Part shown: in pieces, positions 27,552 to 37,087 of the stretch | Layout of the letters: every line of letters begins with the position of its first letter | Numbering within the stretch: the first letter of the stretch is position 1 | Origin: an uncultured Erysipelotrichaceae bacterium | GTDB lineage: Bacteria > Bacillota_I > Bacilli_A > RF39 > UBA660 | DNA: 52,156 nucleotides | Reading direction: 5' to 3' | Assembly (NCBI GenBank): GCA_902764545.1 | Contig: CACWWC010000015.1 | Coordinates: forward strand, 1-52,156 | Translations under genes and position numbers: made by a program | Notes under the pieces: model-generated | Seen by the model: only the letters and a program-made list of their open reading frames with translations | Databases searched by the model: none | Told to the model about the DNA's origin: nothing

Positions 27552-28019
27552 TTGAGTAATTTTAAAGTTCATATAGTTGATAAAAACAATCATGATCATC
27601 TTAAGATGATAAATGATTATGAAATAAAAAAAAGAATGCCGCCAGTTATAAGTAATTACATACAATCTTCAGAAAAAACATCAGATAATGAAATTAATTT
27701 ATATTTATTTACAAACCAGCAGAACTCTATAAAAGATGTTTGTCACCTTTACGGTGTAAAAGATATAAAAATATGTAGTATAGAATACCCAATCATCAAA
27801 GGTATTGAAGAATCAGAAAAAAAGATAGTAATATGGGCAACAGAATATGCGATAAGTGTATTAGGGATGGAAGAAGTATTTGTCAAAGTATCACCGGATA
27901 ATAGCCAACTTAAAGTATTTCTTCAAAATAATAACTATGAAAACTTAGGAATAGAAGATAGAAAAATTATATTCTTAAAAGAAAATAAAAAGGACTATAA
28001 AAGACATATTCATATTTAG
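27552..28019 (+). CDS. GNAT-like small protein
   Basis: The 155-residue product starts at TTG 27552, five bases after AGGTGAT. Its C-terminal half (EYAISVLGMEEVFVKV, then DNSQLKVFLQNNNYENLG) resembles the end of GNAT acetyltransferases, where a helix, a strand with V-x-V and a glycine-terminated loop precede the last strand. The acetyl-CoA-binding loop (R/Q-x-x-G-x-G/A) is not obvious, so activity is uncertain. It lies between pgk and the glycosyltransferase in the same direction and is probably cotranscribed. Confidence 0.55.
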   Translation: MSNFKVHIVDKNNHDHLKMINDYEIKKRMPPVISNYIQSSEKTSDNEINLYLFTNQQNSIKDVCHLYGVKDIKICSIEYPIIKGIEESEKKIVIWATEYAISVLGMEEVFVKVSPDNSQLKVFLQNNNYENLGIEDRKIIFLKENKKDYKRHIHI

Positions 28020-28039
28020 AATCGATAGGAGGAACTTCT

Positions 28040-29287
28040 ATGAAAATTGGAATTTTTACTGAGACTTATACACCATATATAAGTGGTTTGGTTACCAGTG
28101 AAGTAATGCTAAAAAATGCCCTAGAAAAACAAGGCCACGAAGTCTATGTAGTTACTGCCAACCTAGAAAGTTTTAAATATGAATGGAATCCAGAAAAAAG
28201 AATTTTAAAAATACCAGGATTGCCAACCGGAATATATGATTCAAGGTTAACCAGTATATATCCAGTAAAAGCAGTAAAAAAAATAAAGAGTTGGAAATTA
28301 GACGTAATACATTCACAAACAGAGTTTGCAATAGGAACGTTTGCGAGATTAATTGCAAAACAATTCCATATCCCGCTTGTTCACACGTATCACACATTAT
28401 ATGAAGACTATGTTCATTACATAACCAAGGGATATTTTAATAAATCAAGTAAAAAACTAGTTGAATATTTAACAAGATTTTACTGTGATACAACCGCAAC
28501 AGAATTAATTGTACCTACAAATAAAATATATAAATTATTTAAAGAAAAATATAAGTTCAAAAAAAATATTCATGTTATCCCAACAGGAATTGAAGTTGAA
28601 CGATTCTATAAAGAAAAGGTCGACACTAAACAAGTTGACTTACTTAGGAAGTCTCATAGCCTTTCGAAAAAAGATTTTATAATCTTATTTGTAGGGCGTT
28701 TAGCAGAAGAAAAAAATATAGAATTTTTAATCAATGCCGAAAAAAAGATGGCAGAAAAACATAGTAATATTAAACTACTTATTGTTGGTGATGGCCCCGA
28801 TAAAGAGAAGTATGAAGAATTATCAAGAAAGCTAAAACTAGAAAAAAATATCATTTTTACAGGTAAGGCCGCATGGGAAGACATGCCATACTACTATCAT
28901 ATATCAAATGTTTTTGCTACCGCCTCAAAAACTGAAACTCAAGGATTAACAGTTATTGAAGCAATGGCAGCTAATACTGTACCAGTATGCATGAGGGATG
29001 AAGCTTTCTTAAGCATGATTACAGAAGATTTAAACGGACTATTTTTTGAAACAGAAGAAGAGTACAAAAATAAAATTTTATATTTGTATGAAAACAAAAA
29101 ACAATTAGATTATCTTAATAAACAGGCAAGAATTCAAGCAGAGCATTATGGCTCAAAAAACTATGCAGATAGAGCACTTGAAGTGTACAAAAGAGCCATC
29201 AAGGAAAAACAAGAAGAAAACAGATTTGGGTTTATATCTACTATAACAAAGAAAATAAAGGAGATATTTAATGATAGTAATACTTAA
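28040..29287 (+). CDS. GT4 glycosyltransferase, probable diacylglycerol glucosyltransferase
   Basis: The 415-residue GT-B enzyme begins MKIGIFTETYTPYISGLVTS. This closely follows the start of Acholeplasma monoglucosyldiacylglycerol synthase-type enzymes, which add glucose from UDP-glucose to diacylglycerol at the membrane surface. The acceptor loop HTYHTLYEDYVHY (about 116-128), the hinge motif VGRLAEEKN (about 218-226) and the donor-site TETQGLTVIEAMAANTVPV (about 298-316) are present. A short C-terminal extension with amphipathic, lysine-rich residues could bind the membrane. TAGGAGG precedes the ATG, and the end overlaps tpiA by 17 bases. A different lipid or sugar acceptor cannot be excluded. 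Confidence 0.8.
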   Translation: MKIGIFTETYTPYISGLVTSEVMLKNALEKQGHEVYVVTANLESFKYEWNPEKRILKIPGLPTGIYDSRLTSIYPVKAVKKIKSWKLDVIHSQTEFAIGTFARLIAKQFHIPLVHTYHTLYEDYVHYITKGYFNKSSKKLVEYLTRFYCDTTATELIVPTNKIYKLFKEKYKFKKNIHVIPTGIEVERFYKEKVDTKQVDLLRKSHSLSKKDFIILFVGRLAEEKNIEFLINAEKKMAEKHSNIKLLIVGDGPDKEKYEELSRKLKLEKNIIFTGKAAWEDMPYYYHISNVFATASKTETQGLTVIEAMAANTVPVCMRDEAFLSMITEDLNGLFFETEEEYKNKILYLYENKKQLDYLNKQARIQAEHYGSKNYADRALEVYKRAIKEKQEENRFGFISTITKKIKEIFNDSNT

Positions 29288-29963
29288 TAATAAATGTAAT
29301 TTATCGAAAACAGAGTTTATAAAATACCAAGAAGAGTTAAAAACAATTAATACAGAACACGAAGTGGTATTATGCCCGACTTATTTAAATATTAATAATT
29401 GCCAACTAGAAACAATTAAGATTGGTGCACAAAATGTAAGTTGCACAGATAATGGCGCATATACTGGAGAAATATCAGCTAGAGACTTAAAAGATTCAGG
29501 TGTAAAATATACGATAGTTGGTCATAGCGAGAGACGAAAATATCAAAATGAAAGTAACTACGATATAAACGAAAAAATAAAAAGGTTATTAGAAAATGAC
29601 ATTACCCCTATTTTGTGTATAGGTGAAACAGAAGATGAGCGAAATAATGGGCTAGTAGAATACATTATAAACAAACAGCTAAGTGAATCACTAAGAGGAC
29701 TGTTGGAAGAAAAGATAAAAAAAATAATAATTGCCTATGAGCCAATATGGTCTATTGGAACTGGATTGATACCGGATATAGATGATATAATTAATGTAAA
29801 TAACTTTATAAAAAAGCTATATCCCAATAATCAAATAATATATGGAGGATCTGCAAATGAAAATAATATTCAAAATTTAAAATCAAAAGCCATAGATGGA
29901 TATTTATTAGGCGGTTTAAGTCTAAAACCCGAAAAAATAAAAGAATTTTTAGACCAATTATAA
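29271..29963 (+). CDS. tpiA: triosephosphate isomerase
   Basis: TPI interconverts dihydroxyacetone phosphate and glyceraldehyde 3-phosphate. The catalytic lysine is K8 in LNNKCN, the histidine is H85 in VGHSERR, and the base is E157 in AYEPIWSIGTG. The phosphate-binding GGSANENN and the terminal LGGLSL are present. At 230 residues it is about 20 shorter than most bacterial TPIs, with a shortened N-terminal half. It starts inside the glycosyltransferase gene with AAAGGAG, so it is translationally coupled. It is followed by a terminator. Confidence 0.94.
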   Translation: MIVILNNKCNLSKTEFIKYQEELKTINTEHEVVLCPTYLNINNCQLETIKIGAQNVSCTDNGAYTGEISARDLKDSGVKYTIVGHSERRKYQNESNYDINEKIKRLLENDITPILCIGETEDERNNGLVEYIINKQLSESLRGLLEEKIKKIIIAYEPIWSIGTGLIPDIDDIINVNNFIKKLYPNNQIIYGGSANENNIQNLKSKAIDGYLLGGLSLKPEKIKEFLDQL

Positions 29964-29970
29964 TAATTAT

Positions 29971-30003
29971 GACAACTATTCGACAGAAGTTGTCTTTTTT
30001 TTT
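29971..30003 (+). terminator. intrinsic terminator after tpiA
   Basis: GACAACT/AGTTGTC with a 10-base loop, followed by nine T. The loop contains a TTCGACA heptamer (see the Spo0A box entry). Confidence 0.85.
29979..29985 (-). promoter_or_regulatory. candidate 0A box upstream of spo0A
   Basis: TTCGACA on the plus strand is TGTCGAA on the minus strand, the core of the Spo0A-binding 0A box. It lies 84 bases before the spo0A ATG, in the loop of the tpiA terminator. Spo0A proteins of Bacillus bind such boxes at their own promoter. A chance match is possible. Confidence 0.4.
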
Positions 30004-30028
30004 ACTTTTCATTTTTTCCGACATATTA

Positions 30029-30034
30029 TATAAT
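30029..30034 (+). promoter_or_regulatory. possible -10 box of spo0A
   Basis: TATAAT lies 35 bases before the ATG in an AT-rich region. No convincing -35 box or SigH-type element is seen. Confidence 0.35.
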
Positions 30035-30068
30035 GTTAAATGTGTGTGATATATGATAAGAGGATAAA

Positions 30069-30842
30069 ATGGAAAAAATAAGACTATTAGTAATAGACGA
30101 TAACACATCGCTTATAGAATTAATTAAGGAGTATTTTGAAGAATCATCTATCATAGAAGCAGCATTAACTGCCAAAGATGGAAAAGAAGGAATTAAACAA
30201 ATAGAAAGTAAACAGGACGAATTTGACATGATACTTCTGGACCTCGTTATGCCTAATAAAGATGGAATAGAAGTATTAAAGTATTTGAAAAATAAACAAA
30301 TCGATAAAAAAATAATTGTACTAACATCCTACAATGCCCAAAGTATGATAAGAAGAGTTTCAGAATTAGGAGCAGACTATTTAATTTTAAAACCATTTGA
30401 ACTAAGCGTATTGGAAGAGAAAATTTTGGAAATTGCAAATAATAACGCCCAAGGAAATACTATAGATATATATAACAACAATCTTCAAATCTCAATAACT
30501 AAAACACTACACGACCTGGGAGTACCATCTCATGTTAAAGGTTATCAATATATCAGAGAGGGAATAATACTTGTATATAACAATCCAACAATTATTGGAG
30601 GTATAACTAAAGAGTTATATCCAGCTATAGCGAGAAAGTTTAATTCAACAACTTCAAGAGTAGAACGTGCAATTAGACATGCAATAGAGATAAGCTGGAA
30701 TAGAGCAAACTGGGATTTAATGGAAGAACTGTTTGGTTACAGTGTAGATATTGATAAGGCAAAACCAACAAACTCAGAGTTTATAGTTACAATTGCTGAT
30801 AAATTAAGATTGGAATATAATAGACCACTTATGAATTATTAG
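30069..30842 (+). CDS. spo0A: sporulation response regulator Spo0A
   Basis: Spo0A is the master regulator of endospore formation. It is activated by phosphorylation and binds 0A boxes. The receiver domain has the acidic pair D10/D11, phospho-acceptor D58 in [11 protein letters not shown] and K108 in LILKPF. The C-terminal Spo0A domain (about 140-257) has the DNA-recognition helix [18 protein letters not shown] (193-210), nearly identical to the family consensus. Length 257 is close to Bacillus Spo0A (267). GAGGATAAA precedes the ATG. All key residues are kept, so a functional regulator is likely. Sporulation ability cannot be judged from this window alone. Confidence 0.95.
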   Translation: MEKIRLLVIDDNTSLIELIKEYFEESSIIEAALTAKDGKEGIKQIESKQDEFDMILLDLVMPNKDGIEVLKYLKNKQIDKKIIVLTSYNAQSMIRRVSELGADYLILKPFELSVLEEKILEIANNNAQGNTIDIYNNNLQISITKTLHDLGVPSHVKGYQYIREGIILVYNNPTIIGGITKELYPAIARKFNSTTSRVERAIRHAIEISWNRANWDLMEELFGYSVDIDKAKPTNSEFIVTIADKLRLEYNRPLMNY

Positions 30843-30853
30843 TAGGTCTTTTA
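30822..30853 (+). terminator. weak terminator candidate at the spo0A stop
   Basis: AGACC inside the last codons can pair with GGTCT after the stop, followed by a short T-run. The 18-base loop makes it weak. Confidence 0.3.
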
Positions 30854-30866
30854 TTGTGTAATTATG

Positions 30867-30895
30867 TTGACAATAATTAAAAAAAACATTATACT
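30867..30895 (+). promoter_or_regulatory. promoter of the AAA/DUF4143 gene
   Basis: TTGACA (30867-30872), 17 bases, TATACT (30890-30895), a near-consensus promoter. Confidence 0.78.
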
Positions 30896-30928
30896 TAGTT
30901 TATAAAATATGTTTGGAGGACACAATTT

Positions 30929-32206
30929 ATGGAACGTAAGATAGAAAAATACCTACTTAAGTGGAAAAATGATATTATCAGAAAGCCATTAATATTATAT
31001 GGTCCAAAACAGATAGGAAAAACATATACAGCATTAAATTTTGGGAAAAAAGAGTACAAAAACACAGTATATTTTAACATCGATAATAATGATGAACTTA
31101 TTACACTATTTACTAAAGAGAAGTCTACAGAGAAGATTATTCTCAACTTATCATTAATTATAGGAGAAACAATATTAAAAGAAGATACACTAATTATATT
31201 TGATAATGTTAATGAATTGGAATTTGTAAAAGGATTAAAATTATTTGGAAGTGAGCATAGTGAGTACCATATTATTGCAATAACTTCAAGAAGACAAAAT
31301 CTGTCATTATTTAAGTCTGAAGAACTACAATTTAAGGGAATGACAGAATTAGATTTTGAAGAATATTTATGGGCAAGAGGAGAAAAAAACTTATCAAATC
31401 TGATTAGAGAGTCATTTACAAAGCGAAAAACTTGCCCATTTCATAAGGTAGCACTAGATATGTTTACAGAGTATCTTCAAGCAGGAGGATTGCCAGAGAC
31501 AGTTCTTGCGAGTATAGAAGGAAAAAGTCAATATGAGCTGGAAGCTATTAAACAAAAAATTATTGATGTTTATAAAAAAGAAGCAATTACAAATAAAAAC
31601 TTGATTGATATACCTAGAAGCATTGAAGTAATTGATTCGATACCAAAACAACTAAAAAAAGATAATAAAAAATTTCAATACGGAATTATTGGTTCAGGAA
31701 AGAGAGCCAAGGAATATATAAGCAGTATTGATAGTTTAGTTAATAATCAAATATTATATAGAAGTTATAAAGTAAAGGAAATTAGATCTCCTTTAAGTAG
31801 TTCTAGAGATAAAGAAAGTTTCAAACTATATTTACCAGATGATGGACTACTATATACCATGCTACATATGAATTATAAGAAACTAAAAGCTGATGAAGAA
31901 CTAAAAGAGACGCTTTATGAAAATCATGTTGCTAAAACACTAGCAGAAAATTCACACCCACTATACTATTATCAATCAGATGGCAAAGCAGAAGTTAATT
32001 TTGTAATCCAAAATCGAATGGGCCAAATCATACCAATAGAGATAACAACAAAAACAAATTCTAAAGCAAAATCTCTATCATTCTTTATGAAAAAACATAC
32101 TGTATCACAAGCGTATAGAATTACAGAAAACAACTTTTCCACAAAAAAGGAAATTAGATACATCCCAATTTATGCAACTTTTTGCCTAGAATCTTCTAAT
32201 ATATAG
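30929..32206 (+). CDS. AAA-type ATPase with C-terminal DUF4143 domain
   Basis: The 425-residue protein belongs to the COG1373-like group. The N-terminus has Walker A GPKQIGKT (25-32). TLIIFDNVNEL occupies the Walker B position, with Asn where Asp/Glu is usual after the first Asp. AITSRR fits the sensor position, and GGLPETV is the family motif at the domain join. The C-terminus has a PD-(D/E)xK-like remnant, VNFVIQ...IPIEITTK, where family members usually have E-V-D-F and P-I-E-V-K. The altered acidic and lysine residues question nuclease activity. Roles in defence or stress are guessed for this group, but none is proved. It is monocistronic, between spo0A and the ribosomal cluster. Confidence 0.8.
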   Translation: MERKIEKYLLKWKNDIIRKPLILYGPKQIGKTYTALNFGKKEYKNTVYFNIDNNDELITLFTKEKSTEKIILNLSLIIGETILKEDTLIIFDNVNELEFVKGLKLFGSEHSEYHIIAITSRRQNLSLFKSEELQFKGMTELDFEEYLWARGEKNLSNLIRESFTKRKTCPFHKVALDMFTEYLQAGGLPETVLASIEGKSQYELEAIKQKIIDVYKKEAITNKNLIDIPRSIEVIDSIPKQLKKDNKKFQYGIIGSGKRAKEYISSIDSLVNNQILYRSYKVKEIRSPLSSSRDKESFKLYLPDDGLLYTMLHMNYKKLKADEELKETLYENHVAKTLAENSHPLYYYQSDGKAEVNFVIQNRMGQIIPIEITTKTNSKAKSLSFFMKKHTVSQAYRITENNFSTKKEIRYIPIYATFCLESSNI

Positions 32207-32257
32207 TAACCTCTACAAAATTAAATAACTAATATCAATAAAAAGAGAAAAAAAGGC

Positions 32258-32286
32258 TTGCAAAAGTTTTTTTTTATTGATATAAT
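32258..32286 (+). promoter_or_regulatory. promoter of the S10-spc-alpha ribosomal cluster
   Basis: TTGCAA (32258-32263), 17 bases, TATAAT (32281-32286). It is followed by a leader of about 125 bases before rpsJ. Confidence 0.85.
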
Positions 32287-32293
32287 TAACTAC

Positions 32294-32410
32294 GTGTGAC
32301 TGCTTAGATGTACGAGGTTGCCGATACGCTAGGGTAAGTTGATAATAAAATACAACAAAGCTGTCGGGTTATTCGTTCGGAGCAAGTCTATACTAGATAT
32401 AGGCGAAGGG
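32294..32410 (+). promoter_or_regulatory. S10 (L4-type) ribosomal leader RNA
   Basis: The leader before rpsJ is GC-rich compared with its surroundings and folds well. CCGATA (32321-32326) pairs with TGTCGG (32362-32367), enclosing GTTG/CAAC (32338-32341 with 32353-32356). CTATA/TATAG (32388-32392 with 32398-32402) lies just before AGGGAGG. Segments such as GAGGTTGCCGA and GGAGCAAGTCTA recall the Firmicutes S10 leader, at which L4 represses the operon. The assignment is from sequence memory. Confidence 0.7.
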
Positions 32411-32420
32411 AGGATATTAA

Positions 32421-32732
32421 ATGTCAACAGAAAAAATACGTATTAGAATTAAAGCATATGATCATAGAATTCTAGACAATGCAGCAAAGAAAATTGTTGA
32501 AACTGCAAAAAGAACTGGTGGAAACATCTCAGGTCCAGTACCACTTCCAACAGAAATTGAAAAGTTTACAATATTAAGAGCTGTACACAAATATAAGGAT
32601 TCGCGTGAACAATTTGAAATGCGTACACACAAAAGACTTATTGATATCAAAAATCCAAGCAAGGAGACTATTGATGCACTAGCACATTTAGACTTACCAA
32701 GCGGAGTAGATATCGAAATCAAAACAAAATAA
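32421..32732 (+). CDS. rpsJ: 30S ribosomal protein S10
   Basis: S10 sits in the head of the 30S subunit and also acts in antitermination as NusE. The 103-residue product begins [15 protein letters not shown] and has the family's GPVPLPT loop. AGGGAGG precedes the ATG. It is the first gene of the cluster, behind the leader RNA. The str operon genes (rpsL, rpsG, fusA, tuf), which often precede it, are absent from this side. Confidence 0.98.
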   Translation: MSTEKIRIRIKAYDHRILDNAAKKIVETAKRTGGNISGPVPLPTEIEKFTILRAVHKYKDSREQFEMRTHKRLIDIKNPSKETIDALAHLDLPSGVDIEIKTK

Positions 32733-32745
32733 TGGAGGATATTAA

Positions 32746-33495
32746 ATGAAAGGAATCTTAGGTAAAAAAGTCGGAATGACTCAAGTTTTCACTAAAGAAG
32801 GAAAACTTATTCCAGTTACTGTTATTGAAGTTGAGCCAAATGTAGTAACTCAGATAAAAACAGTAGAAAAAGATGGGTATGATGCAATTCAGTTAGCAAC
32901 AGATACAATAAGAGAAAACTTAAGTAATAAGCCAGCAATTGGTCATACAAAAAAAGCTAACACAACACCTAAGCGCTTCTTAAGAGAAATTAGAGGAGTT
33001 AACGTTAATGATTACACTTTAGGTCAAATAATCGGTGTAGATGTTTTCGAAGCAGGGGAAATAGTTGATGTTACAGGAACTTCTAAAGGTAAAGGGTTCC
33101 AAGGCGTTATTAAACGTCATAATCAATCAAGAGGTCCAATGGGACATGGTTCACAATACCACAGAGGTGTTGGTTCTCTAGGTACAATGCTTCCAATGCA
33201 CGTACTAAAAGGAAAGAAAATGCCTGGTCAAATGGGTAATGTTCAAAGAACTGTACAAAATCTTGAAATTGTATCAGTAGATACAGAAAACAATGTAATT
33301 TTAGTTAAAGGTAATGTTCCAGGTCCAAAGAAATCATTAGTAATGATTCGTACTGCAGTAAAGAAACCAAATGCGAAAAATGAAGCTGCTGACTTAATCA
33401 CTTATATACAGGCTGTAGAAGCGAATACAGAAACTGTTGAAAAAGAAGCAGAAGTTGCAGAAGAAACAACAACTGAAGAAAAGACTGAAGAATAA
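32746..33495 (+). CDS. rplC: 50S ribosomal protein L3 with acidic C-terminal tail
   Basis: L3 is an early-assembly protein near the peptidyl transferase centre. [18 protein letters not shown] and [15 protein letters not shown] are typical. The family length is about 205-210. This protein has 249 residues because of a tail rich in Glu, Val and Thr (after about residue 215), which is a lineage-type addition with no motif. TGGAGG precedes the ATG. Confidence 0.97.
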   Translation: MKGILGKKVGMTQVFTKEGKLIPVTVIEVEPNVVTQIKTVEKDGYDAIQLATDTIRENLSNKPAIGHTKKANTTPKRFLREIRGVNVNDYTLGQIIGVDVFEAGEIVDVTGTSKGKGFQGVIKRHNQSRGPMGHGSQYHRGVGSLGTMLPMHVLKGKKMPGQMGNVQRTVQNLEIVSVDTENNVILVKGNVPGPKKSLVMIRTAVKKPNAKNEAADLITYIQAVEANTETVEKEAEVAEETTTEEKTEE

Positions 33496-33561
33496 ATCAT
33501 CACATTATATATAAGGAAAAGAAAATAATATTATATTCGTGATGAAAGGAGGAATCAAAAG

Positions 33562-34197
33562 ATGAAAAAAGTTGAACTTTTAAATCTTAAAGGTGAAAAA
33601 GTAAAGGACATTAATTTAAATGAAGAAATATTTGGGATTACACCAAACAATAATGTTTTAAATGATGCAATAATTCTTTCAATGGCATCATTAAGACAAG
33701 GAACACATAAAACTAAAAACCGTTCAGAAGTTTCTGGTGGTGGAAGAAAACCATGGAGACAAAAAGGAACTGGACATGCGCGTCAAGGATCAATTAGATC
33801 TGTTCAATGGGTAGGTGGAGTAGGTGGAGGAAGATATGGAACTCCAGTGCCAAGAGACTATAGCAAAAAACAAAATAGAAAAGAAAGACAAATAGCAATT
33901 AAAACAGCGTTAACTGAAAAGGCAAATGCCAAAGAAATAATGGTAGTTGAAAACATAAAATTATCAACACCAAAAACATCTGAAATGATTAAAACATTAG
34001 AAGTACTAAAGATAGCAGACAAAAAAGTATTATTAGTTGTTAAAGAATTTGATGATAATCTAATTTTAGCATCTAGAAATATTCAAAACTTGGTATTAAT
34101 ACTTGCTGATGAAATTAACGTTTTAGATATAGTAGGAACTGATGTAATGCTAATTACAGAAGACGCTATAAAATATGTTGAGGAGGTGCTTAAATAA
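33562..34197 (+). CDS. rplD: 50S ribosomal protein L4
   Basis: L4 lines the peptide exit tunnel and in many bacteria represses the S10 operon by binding its leader, which fits the leader at 32294-32410. [19 protein letters not shown] is the tunnel extension. Length 211 is normal. The 66-base gap before it contains a TCATCAC/GTGATGA hairpin (33497-33503 with 33539-33545) next to the ribosome binding site AAAGGAGG. Confidence 0.97.
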   Translation: MKKVELLNLKGEKVKDINLNEEIFGITPNNNVLNDAIILSMASLRQGTHKTKNRSEVSGGGRKPWRQKGTGHARQGSIRSVQWVGGVGGGRYGTPVPRDYSKKQNRKERQIAIKTALTEKANAKEIMVVENIKLSTPKTSEMIKTLEVLKIADKKVLLVVKEFDDNLILASRNIQNLVLILADEINVLDIVGTDVMLITEDAIKYVEEVLK

Positions 34198-34481
34198 TGA
34201 AAGATACAAAATATTTGGAAATAATCAAAGCACCAGTTGTTACTGAAAAGTCAGAAGCAGCAAAAGCTGAAGGAAAATATACTTTTAAGGTAGATCCAAA
34301 AGCAAATAAAATTGAAATCAAAGAAGCAATTGAAAAACTATTCAATGTTAAGGTTACATCTATTAGAACAATAAATGTAAAACCTAAAAAAAGAAGAGTT
34401 GGTCGTTATTATGGATTAACTAATCGTTCAAAAAAAGCAATTGTTACACTTCAAGAAGGACAAACAATTGATCTTGGTTAG
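34197..34481 (+). CDS. rplW: 50S ribosomal protein L23
   Basis: L23 sits at the exit tunnel and is the docking site for trigger factor and SRP. The 94-residue product carries the family's APVVTEKS and the basic loop [12 protein letters not shown]. Its start overlaps the rplD stop (TAATG), and GAGGAGG lies within the rplD end, so it is translationally coupled. Confidence 0.97.
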   Translation: MKDTKYLEIIKAPVVTEKSEAAKAEGKYTFKVDPKANKIEIKEAIEKLFNVKVTSIRTINVKPKKRRVGRYYGLTNRSKKAIVTLQEGQTIDLG

Positions 34482-34497
34482 AAGGAGGAAATAAATT

Positions 34498-35328
34498 ATG
34501 GCAATTAGAAATTATAAACCTACTACACCAGGACGTAGAAAGATGAGTGCATTAGTAAATGAAGAAATAACTACTAGCACTCCTGAGAAATCACTTACAG
34601 TTACTATTAAGAAAAATAGTGGACGTAACAATCAAGGTAAAATCACAGTACGTCATCAAGGTGGCGGAGTTAAAAGAAGATATCGTATTATTGATTTCAA
34701 AAGAAATAAGGAAAACGTCCCTGGAACAGTAGCAAGTATCGAATATGATCCAAATAGAACAGCAAATATAGCATTAATTAATTATGCTGACGGAGAAAAA
34801 AGATACATACTTGCTCCAAAAGGATTAACTGTTGGAATGACTGTTGAATCTGGAGAAAATGTAGATATAAAAGTTGGTAACACATTACCAATTATAAACA
34901 TACCTGTAGGTACAATGATTCATAATATTGAATTACGCCCTGGAAAAGGAGGAGAGCTAGCAAGATCTGCTGGAACTTCTGCTCAAATCTTAGGACGTGA
35001 AGGAAATTACGTTATGATTCGTTTATCAAGCGGTGAACAAAGAAAAGTTTTAGGAACATGTAAAGCAACAATTGGTGAAGTTGGAAATGAAGATTCTTCA
35101 CTAGTTAAAATAGGTAAGGCTGGACGTAAGCGTCATATGGGAATTCGCCCAACAGTTCGTGGTTCAGTTATGAATCCAAACGATCACCCACATGGAGGTG
35201 GTGAAGGACGTGCGCCAGTAGGACGTAAAGCGCCTGTTACACCTTGGGGTAAACCTGCACTTGGATTAAAGACACGTAAGAAAAAACAATCTGATAAGTT
35301 CATAGTACGTCGTCGCAATAGTAAATAG
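34498..35328 (+). CDS. rplB: 50S ribosomal protein L2
   Basis: L2 is needed for subunit association and peptidyl transfer. The 276-residue product has the conserved C-terminus with [19 protein letters not shown], containing the functionally important histidine. AAGGAGG precedes the ATG. Length is normal, with no anomalies. Confidence 0.98.
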   Translation: MAIRNYKPTTPGRRKMSALVNEEITTSTPEKSLTVTIKKNSGRNNQGKITVRHQGGGVKRRYRIIDFKRNKENVPGTVASIEYDPNRTANIALINYADGEKRYILAPKGLTVGMTVESGENVDIKVGNTLPIINIPVGTMIHNIELRPGKGGELARSAGTSAQILGREGNYVMIRLSSGEQRKVLGTCKATIGEVGNEDSSLVKIGKAGRKRHMGIRPTVRGSVMNPNDHPHGGGEGRAPVGRKAPVTPWGKPALGLKTRKKKQSDKFIVRRRNSK

Positions 35329-35345
35329 GAAAGGATGATTAGAAA

Positions 35346-35612
35346 ATGGCAAGAAGTTTAAAAAAAGGACCTTATGTATTTCAAAGATTATTAAAAAAGG
35401 TTCAAGAATTAAATAAGACTGGTAAAAAAGAAGTCATTAAAACATGGTCACGCCGTTCCACTATTTTTCCTGATTTTATAGGACACACATTTGCAGTACA
35501 CAACGGAAAAGAATTTATTCCAGTATATGTAACTGAAGATATGGTAGGACATAAATTAGGAGAATTTGCATTAACACGTAAATTTGGTGGACATGGTTCA
35601 GATAAGAAATAA
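35346..35612 (+). CDS. rpsS: 30S ribosomal protein S19
   Basis: S19 contacts the A-site region of the 30S head. SLKKGPYV and [23 protein letters not shown] are diagnostic. Length 88 is slightly short of the usual 92 but complete. GGAAAGGAT precedes the ATG. Confidence 0.98.
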   Translation: MARSLKKGPYVFQRLLKKVQELNKTGKKEVIKTWSRRSTIFPDFIGHTFAVHNGKEFIPVYVTEDMVGHKLGEFALTRKFGGHGSDKK

Positions 35613-35635
35613 AAAATGACTAGGAGGGTAAATAT

Positions 35636-35971
35636 ATGGAAGCAAAAGCAGTTGCTAAAGGTTTAAGAGTATCACCAATCAGAGCAAGATTAGTATCAGA
35701 CATGATTCGTGGTAAAAAAGCAAGTGAAGCATTAACCATATTAAGTAATGTTAATAATAAGTCTGCAAGACTTACTAAAAAGGTATTAGACTCTGCTATA
35801 GCAAACGCTGTTAATAATAATGGTGCAGAAGCTGAGACACTATATGTTAAAGAAGCAAGAGTAGATGCCGGTCCTGTTATGAAACGTCACTTTTTTGATT
35901 CACGTTCACATATAGGGCATAGAAATCATAGGACTAGTCACATTAATATAGTAGTGGCTACAAAAAACTAA
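35636..35971 (+). CDS. rplV: 50S ribosomal protein L22
   Basis: L22 lines the exit tunnel. The 111-residue product has VSPIRARLVSDMIRGK and an extended loop ending in RSHIGHRNHRTSHINIVV, where Bacillus has mostly Arg/Ser, so the tunnel-tip region is somewhat divergent. TAGGAGG precedes the ATG. Confidence 0.96.
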   Translation: MEAKAVAKGLRVSPIRARLVSDMIRGKKASEALTILSNVNNKSARLTKKVLDSAIANAVNNNGAEAETLYVKEARVDAGPVMKRHFFDSRSHIGHRNHRTSHINIVVATKN

Positions 35972-35987
35972 TAAGGAGGTAACGTAA

Positions 35988-36653
35988 ATGGGACAAAAGG
36001 TAAATCCTAATGGACTTAGACTTGGTATCAATAAAGACTGGGAAGCAAAATGGTATAGTAATAAAAAAGATTTTTCCAAATTTTTAGCTAAAGATGTAGA
36101 AATAAGAAACTATTTAGAGAAAAATTTAAAAAATGCCGGAATAGCTAAAGTTGAAATTGAAAGAAATGCTAAGAAAACAGAAGTTGTTATCCATACTTCA
36201 AAACCAGGAGTTATGATTGGACATGGCGGAGAAGAAATTGAAAAGTTAAAGAAACAACTTTCAAAGATTGCAGATGAAAACATACAAATCTCAATCGTTG
36301 ATATTAAAAAAGCAGATATTAATGCTCAATTAGTTGCAGATTCAATAGCGAACCAAATAACTAATAGAGCATCATTCCGTATGGCTCAAAAGCGTGCAAT
36401 TAGAAATGCAATGAAAGCTGGAGCTAAAGGAATTAAAACAAGTGTATCTGGACGTTTAGGTGGAGCAGATATGGCTCGTAGTGAAGGATATACAGAGGGT
36501 ACTATTCCTCTACATACACTAAGAGCAGATGTTGACTATGCAACAGCAGAAGCAGACACAACATTTGGTAAAATTGGTGTAAAAGTTTGGATTTATAAGG
36601 GAGAAATCCTAAATAAGAAGAACAACAGTAATAAGGCTAAAGGAGGTAATTAA
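35988..36653 (+). CDS. rpsC: 30S ribosomal protein S3
   Basis: S3 guards the mRNA entry site and has helicase function. Visible are [13 protein letters not shown], the KH motif [15 protein letters not shown] and the C-terminal [17 protein letters not shown]. Length 221 is normal. AAGGAGG precedes the ATG, and rplP follows after two bases. Confidence 0.98.
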   Translation: MGQKVNPNGLRLGINKDWEAKWYSNKKDFSKFLAKDVEIRNYLEKNLKNAGIAKVEIERNAKKTEVVIHTSKPGVMIGHGGEEIEKLKKQLSKIADENIQISIVDIKKADINAQLVADSIANQITNRASFRMAQKRAIRNAMKAGAKGIKTSVSGRLGGADMARSEGYTEGTIPLHTLRADVDYATAEADTTFGKIGVKVWIYKGEILNKKNNSNKAKGGN

Positions 36654-36655
36654 TT

Positions 36656-37087
36656 ATGTTAATACCGTCAAGAACTAAATATCGTCGTGTTCATAGATTA
36701 CCTCACGAAGGTAGATCACGTGGTAATAGAGAGTTACACTTTGGAGAATATGGATTACAAGCAAAAGAAGGAGCTTGGATTACAGCAAATCAAATTGAAG
36801 CAGCACGTATTGCAATGACTCGTTATATGAAACGTGGTGGAAAAGTTTGGATAAATATCTTTCCACATATGCCATTAACAAAAAAACCAATTGGTACAAG
36901 ACAAGGTAAAGGTAAAGGTAATGTAGAAGGATGGGTTGCAGTAGTTAAAGAAGGAAAAATAATGTTTGAAATTGCTGGTGTTGATGAAGCAACAGCACGT
37001 GAGGCATTAAGACTAGCTTCTCATAAACTACCAATCACAACAAAGTTTGTAAAAAAAGAAGATGGTGGTGAAAAAAATGAAGGTTAA
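36656..37087 (+). CDS. rplP: 50S ribosomal protein L16
   Basis: L16 organises the A site of the 50S subunit. [26 protein letters not shown] is the signature region. Length 143 is normal. Ribosome binding site AAAGGAGG lies inside the end of rpsC. The last 11 bases overlap rpmC. Confidence 0.97.
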   Translation: MLIPSRTKYRRVHRLPHEGRSRGNRELHFGEYGLQAKEGAWITANQIEAARIAMTRYMKRGGKVWINIFPHMPLTKKPIGTRQGKGKGNVEGWVAVVKEGKIMFEIAGVDEATAREALRLASHKLPITTKFVKKEDGGEKNEG

